The translations under genes and the position numbers were made by a program. A stretch of 64,000 nucleotides of DNA from Sphaerisporangium album. Lineage in GTDB: Bacteria; Actinomycetota; Actinomycetes; Streptosporangiales; Streptosporangiaceae. Numbering within the stretch: position 1 is the stretch's first letter; each line of letters begins with the position of its first letter. The notes beneath the pieces were generated by a model, which saw only the letters and a list, made by a program, of their open reading frames with translations, had not been told where the DNA came from and ran no database searches. Positions 19,590-27,868 of this stretch are shown in pieces. Location of the stretch: the NCBI RefSeq assembly GCF_003323745.1, contig NZ_QOIL01000006.1, forward strand, positions 124,001 through 188,000, in the 5' to 3' direction.

Positions 19590-19662
19590 GGGGTCGTAGC
19601 CCAATGGCAGAGGCACAGGTTTTAGGTACCTGCCAGTGTGGGTTCGAATCCCACCGACCCCA
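19590..19662 (+). tRNA. tRNA with UAG anticodon, class I shape (tRNA-Leu-like)
   Basis: 73 nt. Acceptor stem GGGGTCG/CGACCCC, 3-bp D stem (GCC/GGC) with GG in the loop, anticodon stem CAGGT/ACCTG with loop TTTAGGT (anticodon TAG at 19623-19625), five-base variable region, T arm GTGGG-TTCGAAT-CCCAC, discriminator A. CCA is not encoded. The anticodon loop, the 3-bp D stem and A73 match tRNA-Leu(UAG), but bacterial tRNA-Leu has a long variable arm, which this gene lacks. Identity is therefore uncertain: a Leu isoacceptor with a lost arm, or a non-canonical tRNA. Confidence 0.85.
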
Positions 19663-19690
19663 CTCTCCGGCCGGGCTGTGAAACAGGAGA

Positions 19691-19716
19691 GCCGCCTCCA
19701 CCTGAGTGGAGGCGGC
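19691..19716. terminator. Bidirectional hairpin terminator after the tRNA
   Basis: Perfect 11-bp stem GCCGCCTCCAC with a CTGA loop. It lies 28 nt after the tRNA and, on the other strand, 9 nt after the stop of the small ORF at 19726-19839. Confidence 0.8.
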
Positions 19717-19725
19717 CCGGCCGTG

Positions 19726-19839
19726 TCAGCCCGCTGGGCATGGGGCGTCTGGCGTCGGTAGGGCGAAATGCTCGGGGTCCTCCGGGTCGCGCGACTCATC
19801 CCCCTTGCCACGCGACCCGTCGTCTTTGTTCCCCGGCAT
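19726..19839 (-). CDS. Small acidic protein, putative
   Basis: 37 codons from an ATG at 19839 with GGGAG 6 nt upstream; a GTG directly before it is the alternative. The product begins MPGNKDDGSRGKGDE and is hydrophilic and acidic with one Cys near the end (DAPCPAG). Its stop is followed within 9 nt by the strong hairpin shared with the tRNA. No family recognised. Support is the ribosome site and terminator position; there is no homology evidence. Confidence 0.45.
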   Translation of the reverse strand: MPGNKDDGSRGKGDESRDPEDPEHFALPTPDAPCPAG

Positions 19840-20014
19840 CACAATCTCCCTTTACTCACCCGAAGGTGGCTCCCACAGACAACTATCCACGATGCCCCGT
19901 AAGCACCGTGTAAGCCTGTTTGTCCCGTACGACGGCCCGTACGACCAGGGTCGTAGACGCAGATCCATCTCCAGATGGAAAGCGGGTGAACAGCGCGAAC
20001 ATAGGGTTGGTGGC

Positions 20015-21196
20015 GTGTTCGGAAGACTGCGCGCGCTGGGAGCCCGCCACAGCAGGCTGGCGGACGCGGTCCTCCTCGTCCCGCTGATCCTCCTGACCGT
20101 GATGTCGGCCCAGCCCTACGGCGGCGGCTCGGGCATGCCCGGCAGCGTGCGGCTCGACGTTCCCGGGTACCTCACCCTGTCCGCCCTGCTCCTCCTCCCC
20201 CTGTTCTGGCGCCGCCACCATCCCGTGCACGCCTTCGCCGCCGTCGCCCTCGTCAGCTTCGGGCAGTGGCTTCTCCGCGTCGATCCGGTTCCGGCCAACC
20301 TCGCCGTGCTCGTGGCGATGTACGGCGTGGTGTCCAGATGCGCCCTGCGCTGGGCGATCCCCGCCGGGCTCGTCGCCGAGCTCGGCATCGTCCTGGTCGT
20401 GCTGCGCTGGAGCGACGTCCAGCCTCCCGGCCTCATCTCCGGCTCGATGTTCGTGGTGGCCGCCTGGGTCGGCGGCATCTACGCCAGCACCCGCCGCCGC
20501 TACCTGGAAAGCCTGGAGGAACGGGCCTCGCGCGCCGAGCACGAGCGCGACCAACAAGCCCGCATCGCCACCGCCGCCGAGCGGGCGCGCATCGCCCGCG
20601 AACTGCACGACGTCGTCGCCCACAACGTCAGCGTGATGATCGTCCAGGCGGACGGCGCGGGGTACACCCTCGACACCGACCCCGAGAAGGCACGCCACGC
20701 CGTCCAGACCATCTCCAGCACCGGACGCCAGGCCCTCGCCGAGATGCGCCGCCTCGTCGGCGTGCTCCGGCAGGACGACGCGCAGGTCGAGGACTACGCG
20801 CCCCAGCCCGGCGTCGCCGAGCTCGACGAGCTGGTGGCGCAGCTCAGGCGCTCGGGGTTACCGGTCGAGTTCACGGTCAGGGGCACCTGCCGCGACCTGC
20901 CAGAAGGCGAGCAGCTCGTGATCTACCGCATCGTCCAGGAAGCCCTCACCAACGCGCTCAAACACGGCGGACCGGGCGCCCGCGCCACCGTCGAGATGGA
21001 GTACGGTGCCCGGGAGGTCCTCCTGCGGGTGACCGACGACGGGCGGGGCGCGGCGGCGCCCGCGAGCGCCGACGGGCACGGGTTGATCGGCATGCGCGAG
21101 CGCGTCGCGATGTACGACGGCAGCGTCCACGCCTCACCACGCCCCGGCGGCGGGTTCCAGGTGGCCGTGCGGCTGCCGGTGAGCAGGGCGGCGTGA
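20015..21196 (+). CDS. Sensor histidine kinase (DesK/NarL-partner class)
   Basis: 393 residues from a GTG at 20015. Four to five N-terminal membrane helices (about 20-150), a coiled segment (RRRYLESLEERASRAEHERDQQARI), HisKA_3 domain with the phosphoacceptor His in ARIARELHDVVAHNVSVMI, and HATPase_c with NALKHGG (N box) and GHGLIGMRERV (G box). No large sensor domain, so it may sense a membrane signal or its partner exporter. It is followed by a response regulator and a MacB/FtsX-type exporter, the usual layout for antimicrobial or envelope stress modules. The start could lie further upstream. Confidence 0.9.
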   Translation: MFGRLRALGARHSRLADAVLLVPLILLTVMSAQPYGGGSGMPGSVRLDVPGYLTLSALLLLPLFWRRHHPVHAFAAVALVSFGQWLLRVDPVPANLAVLVAMYGVVSRCALRWAIPAGLVAELGIVLVVLRWSDVQPPGLISGSMFVVAAWVGGIYASTRRRYLESLEERASRAEHERDQQARIATAAERARIARELHDVVAHNVSVMIVQADGAGYTLDTDPEKARHAVQTISSTGRQALAEMRRLVGVLRQDDAQVEDYAPQPGVAELDELVAQLRRSGLPVEFTVRGTCRDLPEGEQLVIYRIVQEALTNALKHGGPGARATVEMEYGAREVLLRVTDDGRGAAAPASADGHGLIGMRERVAMYDGSVHASPRPGGGFQVAVRLPVSRAA

Positions 21197-21293
21197 GACC
21201 TCCCCGAGTGGCCCCGCGTGGGACTTCCGGAGAGCGGGGCCGTGTGAGACTTCCGGAGAGCGGGGCGGCGTGGAGAACGGCGGGCGGGGCGGC
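21193..21293 (+). repeat. Tandem 24-26 bp repeats between kinase and regulator genes
   Basis: Four imperfect units beginning at 21193, 21218, 21244 and 21270, each opening with GTG; units 2 and 3 share GACTTCCGGAGAGCGGGGC. They run from the kinase stop codon to the regulator start, duplicating a ribosome-site plus start-codon segment. Confidence 0.7.
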
Positions 21294-21974
21294 GTGAACA
21301 TCAAGGTGGTGCTGGTCGACGACCAGGCGCTCGTCCGCGCCGGGTTCCGCATGGTCCTGGACGCCCAACCGGACATCGACGTCGTCGGAGAGGCCGCCGA
21401 CGGGGGCGCGGCCGTGGAACTGCTCCGCTCGGTGACGGCCGACGTCGTCCTCATGGACGTGCGCATGCCCCGCGTGGACGGCGTCGAGGCCACCCGGCTG
21501 ATCACGGCCCTGGCCGGCGCGCCCAAAGTGCTCATCCTCACGACGTTCGACCTGGACGAGTACGCCTTCACCGCGCTCAAGGCCGGCGCCTCGGGCTTCC
21601 TGCTCAAGGACGTCCCCCCCTCCGACCTGATCAGCGCGATCCACTCCGTGCACGCCGGGGACGCCGTGGTCGCGCCCAGCACGACCCGGCGGCTGCTGGA
21701 GCGGTTCACCGCCCACCTGCCCGGCCGGACGGCCCCCGAGCCGGAGGCCCTGCGCAAGCTGACCGCCCGCGAGCGGGAGGTCCTGGTCATGGTCGGGCGC
21801 GGCATGTCCAACTCCGAGATCGCCGAGCACCTCTGCCTGGCCGAGGCCACCGTCAAGACGCACCTCGGCCGCATCCTCACCAAACTCGGGGTCCGCGACC
21901 GCGCCCAAGCCGTCGTCTACGCCTACGAGACCGGCCTGATCACTCCCTTCGGGAACCATCAGCCGAAAGGCTGA
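21294..21974 (+). CDS. NarL/LuxR-family response regulator
   Basis: 226 residues. Receiver domain with DDQ acidic pair, phosphoacceptor Asp in VVLMDVRMPRVDG and Lys in FLLKDVPPSDL; C-terminal LuxR helix-turn-helix LTAREREVLVMVGRGMSNSEIA then EATVKTHLGRILTKLGV. GTG at 21294 chosen since VNIKVVLVDDQALVRAGF is the family start; a GTG at 21270 would add eight repeat-coded residues. It most likely controls the exporter genes that follow. Confidence 0.92.
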   Translation: MNIKVVLVDDQALVRAGFRMVLDAQPDIDVVGEAADGGAAVELLRSVTADVVLMDVRMPRVDGVEATRLITALAGAPKVLILTTFDLDEYAFTALKAGASGFLLKDVPPSDLISAIHSVHAGDAVVAPSTTRRLLERFTAHLPGRTAPEPEALRKLTAREREVLVMVGRGMSNSEIAEHLCLAEATVKTHLGRILTKLGVRDRAQAVVYAYETGLITPFGNHQPKG

Positions 21975-22068
21975 GGTGGCGGTACCTCAGGGGTCGCATG
22001 AGCCCCGTTTCGCCCCTCCAGGGGCGTATCCGAAGTCCGTTCCCAGGGCTCATGGAAGGGGCCTTCCG
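21971..22068 (+). promoter_or_regulatory. Hairpins and inverted repeats ahead of the exporter operon
   Basis: CTGAGGT/ACCTCAG (21971-21990) forms a hairpin over the regulator stop region. Further on ATGAGCCC (21998-22005) and GGGCTCAT (22046-22053) form an inverted repeat 40 bp apart, followed by GGAAGG-GG-CCTTCC. They are candidates for terminator and for response-regulator binding. Confidence 0.4.
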
Positions 22069-22134
22069 CGGCCATAGCGTTGATCTCGCGGCGATCACCG
22101 CAGATCACCCGCTTACCGTTTGAAGGAGCACGAT

Positions 22135-22896
22135 GTGACCATCACCGGACAGGACGCCGTCCGCAGGGCCGCCCCCGCGGCCGTCGTCGCCAGGGGCGTG
22201 ACGAAGGTCTACGGCCAGGGCGACGCCGCCGTACACGCGCTGCGCGGCGTGGACGTCGGGTTCGCGACCGGTGCCTTCACCGCGATCATGGGTCCGTCGG
22301 GCTCCGGCAAGTCGACGTTGATGCACTGCCTGGCGGGGCTCGACACCGTGACCGAAGGCGAGGTGCGCGTCGGCGACGTCGACATCACGCGGCTGAACGA
22401 CAAGCAGCTCACGTTGCTGCGCCGCGAGCGGGTGGGCTTCATCTTCCAGGCGTTCAACCTGCTGCCCACGCTGACCGCCGAGCAGAACATCCGCCTGCCG
22501 CTGGACATCGCCGGCCGCCAGGCGGACCAGGAGTTGTTCGACGTGGTGATCCGCACCGTGGGCCTCGCCGACCGGCTGAAGCACAAGCCGAGCGAGCTGT
22601 CGGGCGGCCAGCAGCAGCGCGTCGCGGTGGCGCGGGCGCTGATCAGCAAGCCGGACGTCATCTTCGCCGACGAGCCGACCGGGAACCTGGACTCGCGCAG
22701 CGGCGCCGAGGTGCTGTCGTTCCTGCGGACCTCCGTGCGCGAGCTGGGCCAGACCATCGTCATGGTCACCCACGACCCCGTCGCCGCGTCCTACGCCGAC
22801 CGCGTGGTGTTCCTGCGGGACGGCGTGCTGGTGACCGAGCTGACGCAGCCCTCCCCGCAGAGCGTGCTGGACACGCTGATGAAGCTGGAGGGCTGA
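22135..22896 (+). CDS. ABC exporter ATPase (MacB/LolD-like)
   Basis: 253 residues with GPSGSGKST (Walker A, about 50-58), Q-loop in [10 protein letters not shown], signature LSGGQQQR, Walker [14 protein letters not shown] and H-loop VTHDP. GTG at 22135 preceded by GAAGGAG 6 nt away. It pairs with the FtsX-like permease starting 2 nt after its stop. The group powers mechanotransmission-type export or sensing of peptides and antibiotics, usually under the adjacent two-component system. Confidence 0.94.
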   Translation: MTITGQDAVRRAAPAAVVARGVTKVYGQGDAAVHALRGVDVGFATGAFTAIMGPSGSGKSTLMHCLAGLDTVTEGEVRVGDVDITRLNDKQLTLLRRERVGFIFQAFNLLPTLTAEQNIRLPLDIAGRQADQELFDVVIRTVGLADRLKHKPSELSGGQQQRVAVARALISKPDVIFADEPTGNLDSRSGAEVLSFLRTSVRELGQTIVMVTHDPVAASYADRVVFLRDGVLVTELTQPSPQSVLDTLMKLEG

Positions 22897-22897
22897 G

Positions 22898-25411
22898 GTG
22901 CTGAAGACCACGCTGGCGGGGCTGCGGGCGCACAAGCTGCGGCTCCTGCTCACCTCCCTGGCCATCACCCTCGGCGTGGGGTTCATCGCGGGCACGTTCG
23001 TGCTGACCGACACGATCCAGGCGAGCTTCACCCAGCAGATCGCCGCGTCCGCCGACAAGGTGGACGTCGCGGTGCTCCCGTCCCCCTCGGACAAGCCGTC
23101 CCCCCTCACCGCCGCGGACCTGGACAAGATCCGCACGGCGACCGGGGTGGCCGAGGCGCAGGGCATCGTCCAGGGGGACGCGCCGCTGATCGGCAAGGAC
23201 GGCAAGGTCGTCGGCGACTTCCCGACGGCGGGCGTCTCCATCGTCACCGGCAGGCTCGGCCGCACCGAGGTCACCTCCGGCGCCGCGCCGTCAGCCGCCG
23301 ACCAGGCCGTCCTCGACAAGGACACGGCCAAGACCCGGGGCTTCAAGATCGGGGACACCGTCCAGGTGCTGGACCACGCAGGGAAGCCGCACGCCTTCCA
23401 CGTGGTCGGGCTGTTCGACGCGGGCATCGACCAGCGGATCGCCTACACCGGCGCCGTCGGCTTCACCACCGAGGCCGCGCAGGCGATGACGGGCGAGAAG
23501 GGCTTCCGGGAGATCGACGTGGCCGCGGCGGCCGGCGTCACGCCGCAGGCTCTGAAGACGGCGGTCTCCTCGGCGCTCGCCGGCGCGGGTCACAAGGTCC
23601 GGACCGGCGACGAGCTCGCCGACGAGCTGGCGAAGGCCAACGGCGCCGACATGCAGTTCATCACCTTGGGCCTGCTGATGTTCGGCGTCGTCGCGATGCT
23701 CGTGGCGGCGCTGGTCATCTACAACACGTTCAACATCCTGGTCGCCCAGCGCGCCAGGGAGATGGCGCTGCTGCGCTGCATCGGCGCCACGCGCAAGCAG
23801 GTCTTCGGCTCGGTCCTGCTGGAGTCTGCGGTGGTCGGGGTCATCGCCTCGCTGCTCGGCCTGGTGGTGGGGTACGGCCTCGGCTGGGGGGCGATCGCCG
23901 TGGCCGGGGCCATGGGGCAGGAACTGCCCGCGGTCGCCGTCTCGCTGGCGCCGCGCACGATCGGCCTCGCGCTCGCCATCGGCGTGGTCGTCACCGTCGG
24001 CGCGGCGCTGCTGCCCGCCCGTACGGCCACCAGGGTCGCCCCCATCGCGGCGCTGCGCACCCAGACCGGCGAGCAGACGTTCAAGGCCGGCGTCCTGCGG
24101 ATGGTCTTCGCCGCCCTCTTCCTCGTCGCCGGCGTGGGCACCACGGCCGCGGGGGTCATGGCCACCCCGGGACCGCAGGCGCTGTTCATCGTCATGGCCG
24201 GCGGCGTGCTCACGTTCTGCGCGGTGCTGATCCTCGGCCCGGTCATCGTCCGCCCGCTGAGCGTGTTCGCCGGCTGGCTGCCCGCCAAGCTGTCCGGCGT
24301 GCCCGGCAGGCTCGCCGTGGACAACTCGCGGCGCAACCCCAAGCGGTCCGCCACCACGACGGTCGCGCTGACGATCGGCGTCACGCTGATGACGTTGATC
24401 TCGGTCATCACCGCCACCACCCGGGCGACGGTCACGGCCCAGCTCGACTCGCAGTTCCCCGTCGACTACATGGTCATGTCCCAGGGCGCGCTGGAGGGGG
24501 CGGGCGGCCCCGGCGGCGTGCCGAGGGAGCTCGCCGCCGGCCTGCGCGCGAGGCCCGAGCTGGCGTCCGTGGTGCAGATCCGGCAGGGCGAGGCCCGCGT
24601 GGGACGTGCGGACTACCAGGTCGGCACGTACGACGGACCGTACAAGGTCGTGGCGCAGAAGGGGTCCACGCAGGGGTTCACCGGGACGAACGCCATCGTC
24701 GGGACCACCGCCGCCAAGAGGCTCGGCGCGCAGCCGGGCGGCACGCTCGCGCTCGCCACCCCCAAGGCCGGGACCGTCAACGTCAAGGTCATCGCGATCT
24801 TCGACGACTCCGCGCCGCTGCCCGGCATCACCGTGCCCCCGGACGCCTTCGAGAAGTGGTTCGGCCACGTCAACGACGACCAGGTGCTCGTGAACGCCAA
24901 GGACGGCGTCGCCTCCGACGTGGCCAGGAAGGCCGTCGAGGCCGCGGCCCAGGACTATCCGGCCGCGAAGGTGGTCAGCTCGACCGAGATCCGGGGCCAG
25001 TTCGACGACATGCTGAACACGATGCTGATGGTCATCACCGGCCTGCTCGGCCTGGCGATCCTCATCTCGCTGCTCGGCATCGCCAACACGCTCAGCCTGT
25101 CGGTGCACGAGCGGACGCGGGAGTCGGCGCTGCTGCGCGCCCTCGGCCTGACCCGGCCGCAATTGCGGCGCATGCTGTCGCTGGAGGCGCTGATCCTCGG
25201 ACTGATCGGGGCGATCGTCGGGGTCGTCCTCGGCGGGGCGTTCGGCTGGGCCGCCACGCAGACGCTGGTGGCGGACGTGCTCTTCCGGCTACCGGTCACG
25301 CAGGTGCTGCTCTTCGTCGCGCTGTCGGGCCTCGCCGGCGTCCTCGCGGCGCTCCTCCCCGGCCGCAGGGCGGCCCGCGCCTCCATCGTCGGCTCCCTGG
25401 CGAGCGACTGA
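22898..25411 (+). CDS. FtsX/MacB-like ABC permease, duplicated type
   Basis: 837 residues made of two FtsX modules: helix 1 (about 15-40), large extracytoplasmic domain to about 245, three helices (255-375), two linking helices (about 400-450), second helix at about 485 with a second extracytoplasmic domain (to about 700), then three final helices. Segments [20 protein letters not shown] and [19 protein letters not shown] are the coupling regions in each half. A single chain therefore forms the whole membrane unit, as in BceB-like or actinomycete antibiotic-resistance exporters. Its stop is followed by a terminator. Confidence 0.92.
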   Translation: MLKTTLAGLRAHKLRLLLTSLAITLGVGFIAGTFVLTDTIQASFTQQIAASADKVDVAVLPSPSDKPSPLTAADLDKIRTATGVAEAQGIVQGDAPLIGKDGKVVGDFPTAGVSIVTGRLGRTEVTSGAAPSAADQAVLDKDTAKTRGFKIGDTVQVLDHAGKPHAFHVVGLFDAGIDQRIAYTGAVGFTTEAAQAMTGEKGFREIDVAAAAGVTPQALKTAVSSALAGAGHKVRTGDELADELAKANGADMQFITLGLLMFGVVAMLVAALVIYNTFNILVAQRAREMALLRCIGATRKQVFGSVLLESAVVGVIASLLGLVVGYGLGWGAIAVAGAMGQELPAVAVSLAPRTIGLALAIGVVVTVGAALLPARTATRVAPIAALRTQTGEQTFKAGVLRMVFAALFLVAGVGTTAAGVMATPGPQALFIVMAGGVLTFCAVLILGPVIVRPLSVFAGWLPAKLSGVPGRLAVDNSRRNPKRSATTTVALTIGVTLMTLISVITATTRATVTAQLDSQFPVDYMVMSQGALEGAGGPGGVPRELAAGLRARPELASVVQIRQGEARVGRADYQVGTYDGPYKVVAQKGSTQGFTGTNAIVGTTAAKRLGAQPGGTLALATPKAGTVNVKVIAIFDDSAPLPGITVPPDAFEKWFGHVNDDQVLVNAKDGVASDVARKAVEAAAQDYPAAKVVSSTEIRGQFDDMLNTMLMVITGLLGLAILISLLGIANTLSLSVHERTRESALLRALGLTRPQLRRMLSLEALILGLIGAIVGVVLGGAFGWAATQTLVADVLFRLPVTQVLLFVALSGLAGVLAALLPGRRAARASIVGSLASD

Positions 25412-25417
25412 CCCACC

Positions 25418-25454
25418 GGCCGGGACACCGCTCAGCGGGGGCGGTGTCCCGGCC
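25418..25454. terminator. Bidirectional terminator overlapping the immunity gene end
   Basis: Perfect 13-bp stem GGCCGGGACACCG (25418-25430) with 25442-25454, 11-nt loop. The right arm lies within the last codons of the minus-strand Imm35-like gene. Confidence 0.75.
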
Positions 25455-25710
25455 ACTGCTCTGCCACGGCCTCCGGGGTCAGCAGGGGCCGGATCGACAG
25501 CTCACCGGTGACCTTGTCGATCACGATGCAGCCGCCTCCGGCGACGTCCGGCAGGACGCTCGGGTCCTCGGGTTCGGGCACCTTCGGCCAGGCGACATAT
25601 CCGCCTTCGAACGCATAAAGCCCGACCTCGGTGGCCTCCTCCGCGGCCAGCGGCCCGTTGAAGTACTCCTCCGCCAGCGCCCGCGCCCGCTCAGCCGACA
25701 ACTCACTCAC
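25432..25710 (-). CDS. Imm35/YrhB-like immunity protein
   Basis: 92 residues: ERARALAEEYFNG, then EVGLYAFEGGYVAWPKVPE, GGGCIVIDKVTGELSIRPLLTPEAVAEQW. This alpha plus beta pattern with a WP following the third strand and a GxIVIDKxTG turn fits the Imm35 (YrhB) family that accompanies papain-like toxins. GTG at 25710 overlaps the toxin stop by 4 bp and has GAGGGAGG upstream. Presumed to bind and neutralise the adjacent toxin. Confidence 0.75.
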   Translation of the reverse strand: MSELSAERARALAEEYFNGPLAAEEATEVGLYAFEGGYVAWPKVPEPEDPSVLPDVAGGGCIVIDKVTGELSIRPLLTPEAVAEQWPGHRPR

Positions 25711-26672
25711 AGCCGCCTCCCTCGCCGGTCCATGACGACGCAGAAGACGCCCGTGACCGGCCCCCGGGGCGGGTCCACGGACGTGTGCCCGCGTTGCGCG
25801 TCCACCCAGACCACCGCGCCCGCCGAGTTGACCGCGTTCCACGCGTGGGCGCCTCCCGAGGGCCGGCGCGTGACCAGCACGGCCGACGCGCCGTGCCCGC
25901 CCGTGCGCAGCCGCTGGGCGATGGCGGTGTACGCGCGGCGGCCCTGCCCGACGTACTCGAACCGGTGCCCCAGCCACCGCTCGGCCCGCGCCACGCCGCC
26001 CGCCTCGCCGCTCAGCACGGGCCTGCCCAGGCGGTCGTACTCTGGCAGGCGCGGAGCGGCCACCATCGGCTCGCCGTGCCAGGTGGAGATCACCGCCAGC
26101 GCGCAGTCGAGGGCGTTGGTCGCCCGGAACGGATCTTCCGCCGGGCCCTCCCCGTTGACCAGGCGGATCCAGGTGCCGCGCGGGTCGGGGAAACGGGCGC
26201 CCTCCGGGAGGGCCTGGCACAGGTCGCGCTGCACCTGCGGATCCGGCCAGGCGAGCCCTCCCGGAGAACCGTACGGCCTGCTCGTGTCCAGCCGCGACGG
26301 CCGCCCCACCATGTCGAACCAGTCCTCCACGGGCCCCGGCCACTCCGGTAACAACCCGTCCCGCGCCGTCGCGGACGAATCGTCACGGCCGTCACACCAC
26401 TGAACCCCGGTGACGGCCTGCCACGGCGACTGCTCCCGCCACCCCGGCGGCGTCACCTGCGGGGCAGGGTCCTGCCACGGCGGCGGTGGCGTCTTCTCGG
26501 ACACGAGGGGATGAACCGTCGGCCGCCGTTCGTCCCCAGGTGTCTCGGCCGCCAGCTCGTAGTCACGCCAGCGAACACCGTCAGAGGTGACGACGGGGTT
26601 GTAGCCCCCCTTCGTGAAGCTTGACCGAAATGTGCCCATCAGCGATGGGTCGCCGTTTTTTGCCCCGGACAT
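25707..26672 (-). CDS. Papain-like (Tox-PL, glutamine deamidase-type) toxin, putative
   Basis: 321 residues. The C-terminal 150 carry the Tox-PL pattern: ATNALDCALAVISTWHGEP with the nucleophile Cys (about residue 190), GHGASAVLVTRR, AHAWNAVNSAGAVVWVDAQ with the His and Asp. Papain-like deamidases convert target Gln to Glu. The N-terminal 180 residues are Pro/Trp-rich (for example TPPPPWQDPAPQ) with no recognised signal peptide, LXG, WXG100 or RHS part, so the export route is unknown. The overlap with an Imm35-like gene supports a toxin-immunity pair. A role in conflict between bacteria is inferred from family knowledge. Confidence 0.75.
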   Translation of the reverse strand: MSGAKNGDPSLMGTFRSSFTKGGYNPVVTSDGVRWRDYELAAETPGDERRPTVHPLVSEKTPPPPWQDPAPQVTPPGWREQSPWQAVTGVQWCDGRDDSSATARDGLLPEWPGPVEDWFDMVGRPSRLDTSRPYGSPGGLAWPDPQVQRDLCQALPEGARFPDPRGTWIRLVNGEGPAEDPFRATNALDCALAVISTWHGEPMVAAPRLPEYDRLGRPVLSGEAGGVARAERWLGHRFEYVGQGRRAYTAIAQRLRTGGHGASAVLVTRRPSGGAHAWNAVNSAGAVVWVDAQRGHTSVDPPRGPVTGVFCVVMDRRGRRL

Positions 26673-27114
26673 GGTCTTCCCCCAAGCCCCCGAACCGTTT
26701 CCGGACAGACGCCGATCGTAGGCCGCGGCCCCCGGAGCGACCGACGATTCGGCGATTCACCTGGGGCCACCGATTCCCCCCGGTCGCCCTGGCTCCGCGG
26801 AGGTGCGAAATTCGTGCGACTTCCCCGCCACAATGGAATCGTCACGGCCGCTCGACCAAGAACGCACGAACGCGCGACCGGGACCGACTCCGTATATCCA
26901 GAGTTTTCGCCCGCCTGACGGCCACGAGCGGGCCATAACCGGAGGGCATAGATATGCGCTTGCCCGAGACTTCGCAACCGGCAATGATTTATTCAGATTA
27001 GTGTGATTCGGCGATAGCCGCTTCCGCGTGGGCCGCGAACCTACCGAGTCGGCGAGCGACACGGCCCGCGATGCTCGACCGCGTGCCCATGTTCCCCGGC
27101 TCGGAGGAGCGGAA
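26673..27114. other. Intergenic region, less GC-rich
   Basis: About 440 bp between the divergent toxin and the secreted-protein gene. Part of it (26960-27010) is AT-rich for this genome and could carry the promoter(s). A 67-codon frame at 26803 lacks a ribosome site and typical codon use, so I do not call it. Confidence 0.5.
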
Positions 27115-27828
27115 ATGCGACGACGGTTCACCTCTGGCCTGGCGTGCGGTCTCACCGCCGTGATCGTGGGCGCCGGTCCGGCCGCCAGACCGGCCGCCTC
27201 GGCCCCGATCCCCGGAACCCCCACCGCCCGATCCGCCGTCCCGGCCGGCGCCGGCCCGTACGGCCTCGCCTCCGCGGCCGCCCGTCCGCCCTCGCGGGCC
27301 CAGCTCACCGCCGCGCTGCTGAAGCCCTCCGACCTGCCACGCGGCTTCAAGGTGGTCAAGCTGGACCCGGGCAGCCTGAGCGGCCTGGACGAAGCCTGCC
27401 CGGCACTGGCGGCCGCTCCCGCCGGCCGGGTCAGCGCCGAGGCCGAGCGCCTCCTCGCCAATCCGGGGACGACGGAGGTGGTGGCGGAGACCCTCGCCCA
27501 GACCAGCGTCAAAAGCGCACGCGAGACCTTCAGGCAGTTCTCCCTGATCCCTCGCCAATGCCCCTCGTTCTCCTTCCAGAGCAGCTTGCTGGGCATCATC
27601 ACCGTCACCATCACGCCTCTGCCTCTCCGCAGGCTCGGCTCCGGCACGACCGCGATGCGAATCAAGGCCGAAGGATCCCCTGGTCAGCCCGTATACCTGA
27701 ATTCCGCCCTCGTGCGGTACGGCGGGACGCTGATCTCCCTGCAGAACGGGTCGGACGGACCGGTGAAGCAGAGCACGACACAGAAGTACGTGAGCAGGGC
27801 GTACGCGAAGGTTCACGCGCGATGGTGA
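27115..27828 (+). CDS. Secreted protein of unknown function
   Basis: 237 residues. Signal peptide MRRRFTSGLACGLTAVIVG ending near AAS-AP; mature part begins in a Pro/Ala-rich stretch. Body: LTAALLKPSDLPRGFKVVKLDPG, two cysteines (EACPAL and QCPSF) and a C-terminal strand pattern ALVRYGGTLISLQNG. This resembles small sensor- or PknH-like extracytoplasmic domains seen in actinobacteria, but I cannot place it. ATG at 27115 with GGAGGAG 6 nt upstream. Followed by another envelope protein gene 40 nt on. Confidence 0.75.
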   Translation: MRRRFTSGLACGLTAVIVGAGPAARPAASAPIPGTPTARSAVPAGAGPYGLASAAARPPSRAQLTAALLKPSDLPRGFKVVKLDPGSLSGLDEACPALAAAPAGRVSAEAERLLANPGTTEVVAETLAQTSVKSARETFRQFSLIPRQCPSFSFQSSLLGIITVTITPLPLRRLGSGTTAMRIKAEGSPGQPVYLNSALVRYGGTLISLQNGSDGPVKQSTTQKYVSRAYAKVHARW

Positions 27829-27868
27829 CCAGTGGACCCGGGCGCCCCGCGCCGGGAACGCGAGTGGC

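Noticed and set aside
19590-19662. Possible amber suppressor tRNA
   Set aside because: The anticodon is UAG (reading CUA), not CUA, so it would not decode the UAG stop codon.
26803-27006. 67-codon frame between toxin and secreted protein genes
   Set aside because: No ribosome site, low third-position GC and no recognisable features.
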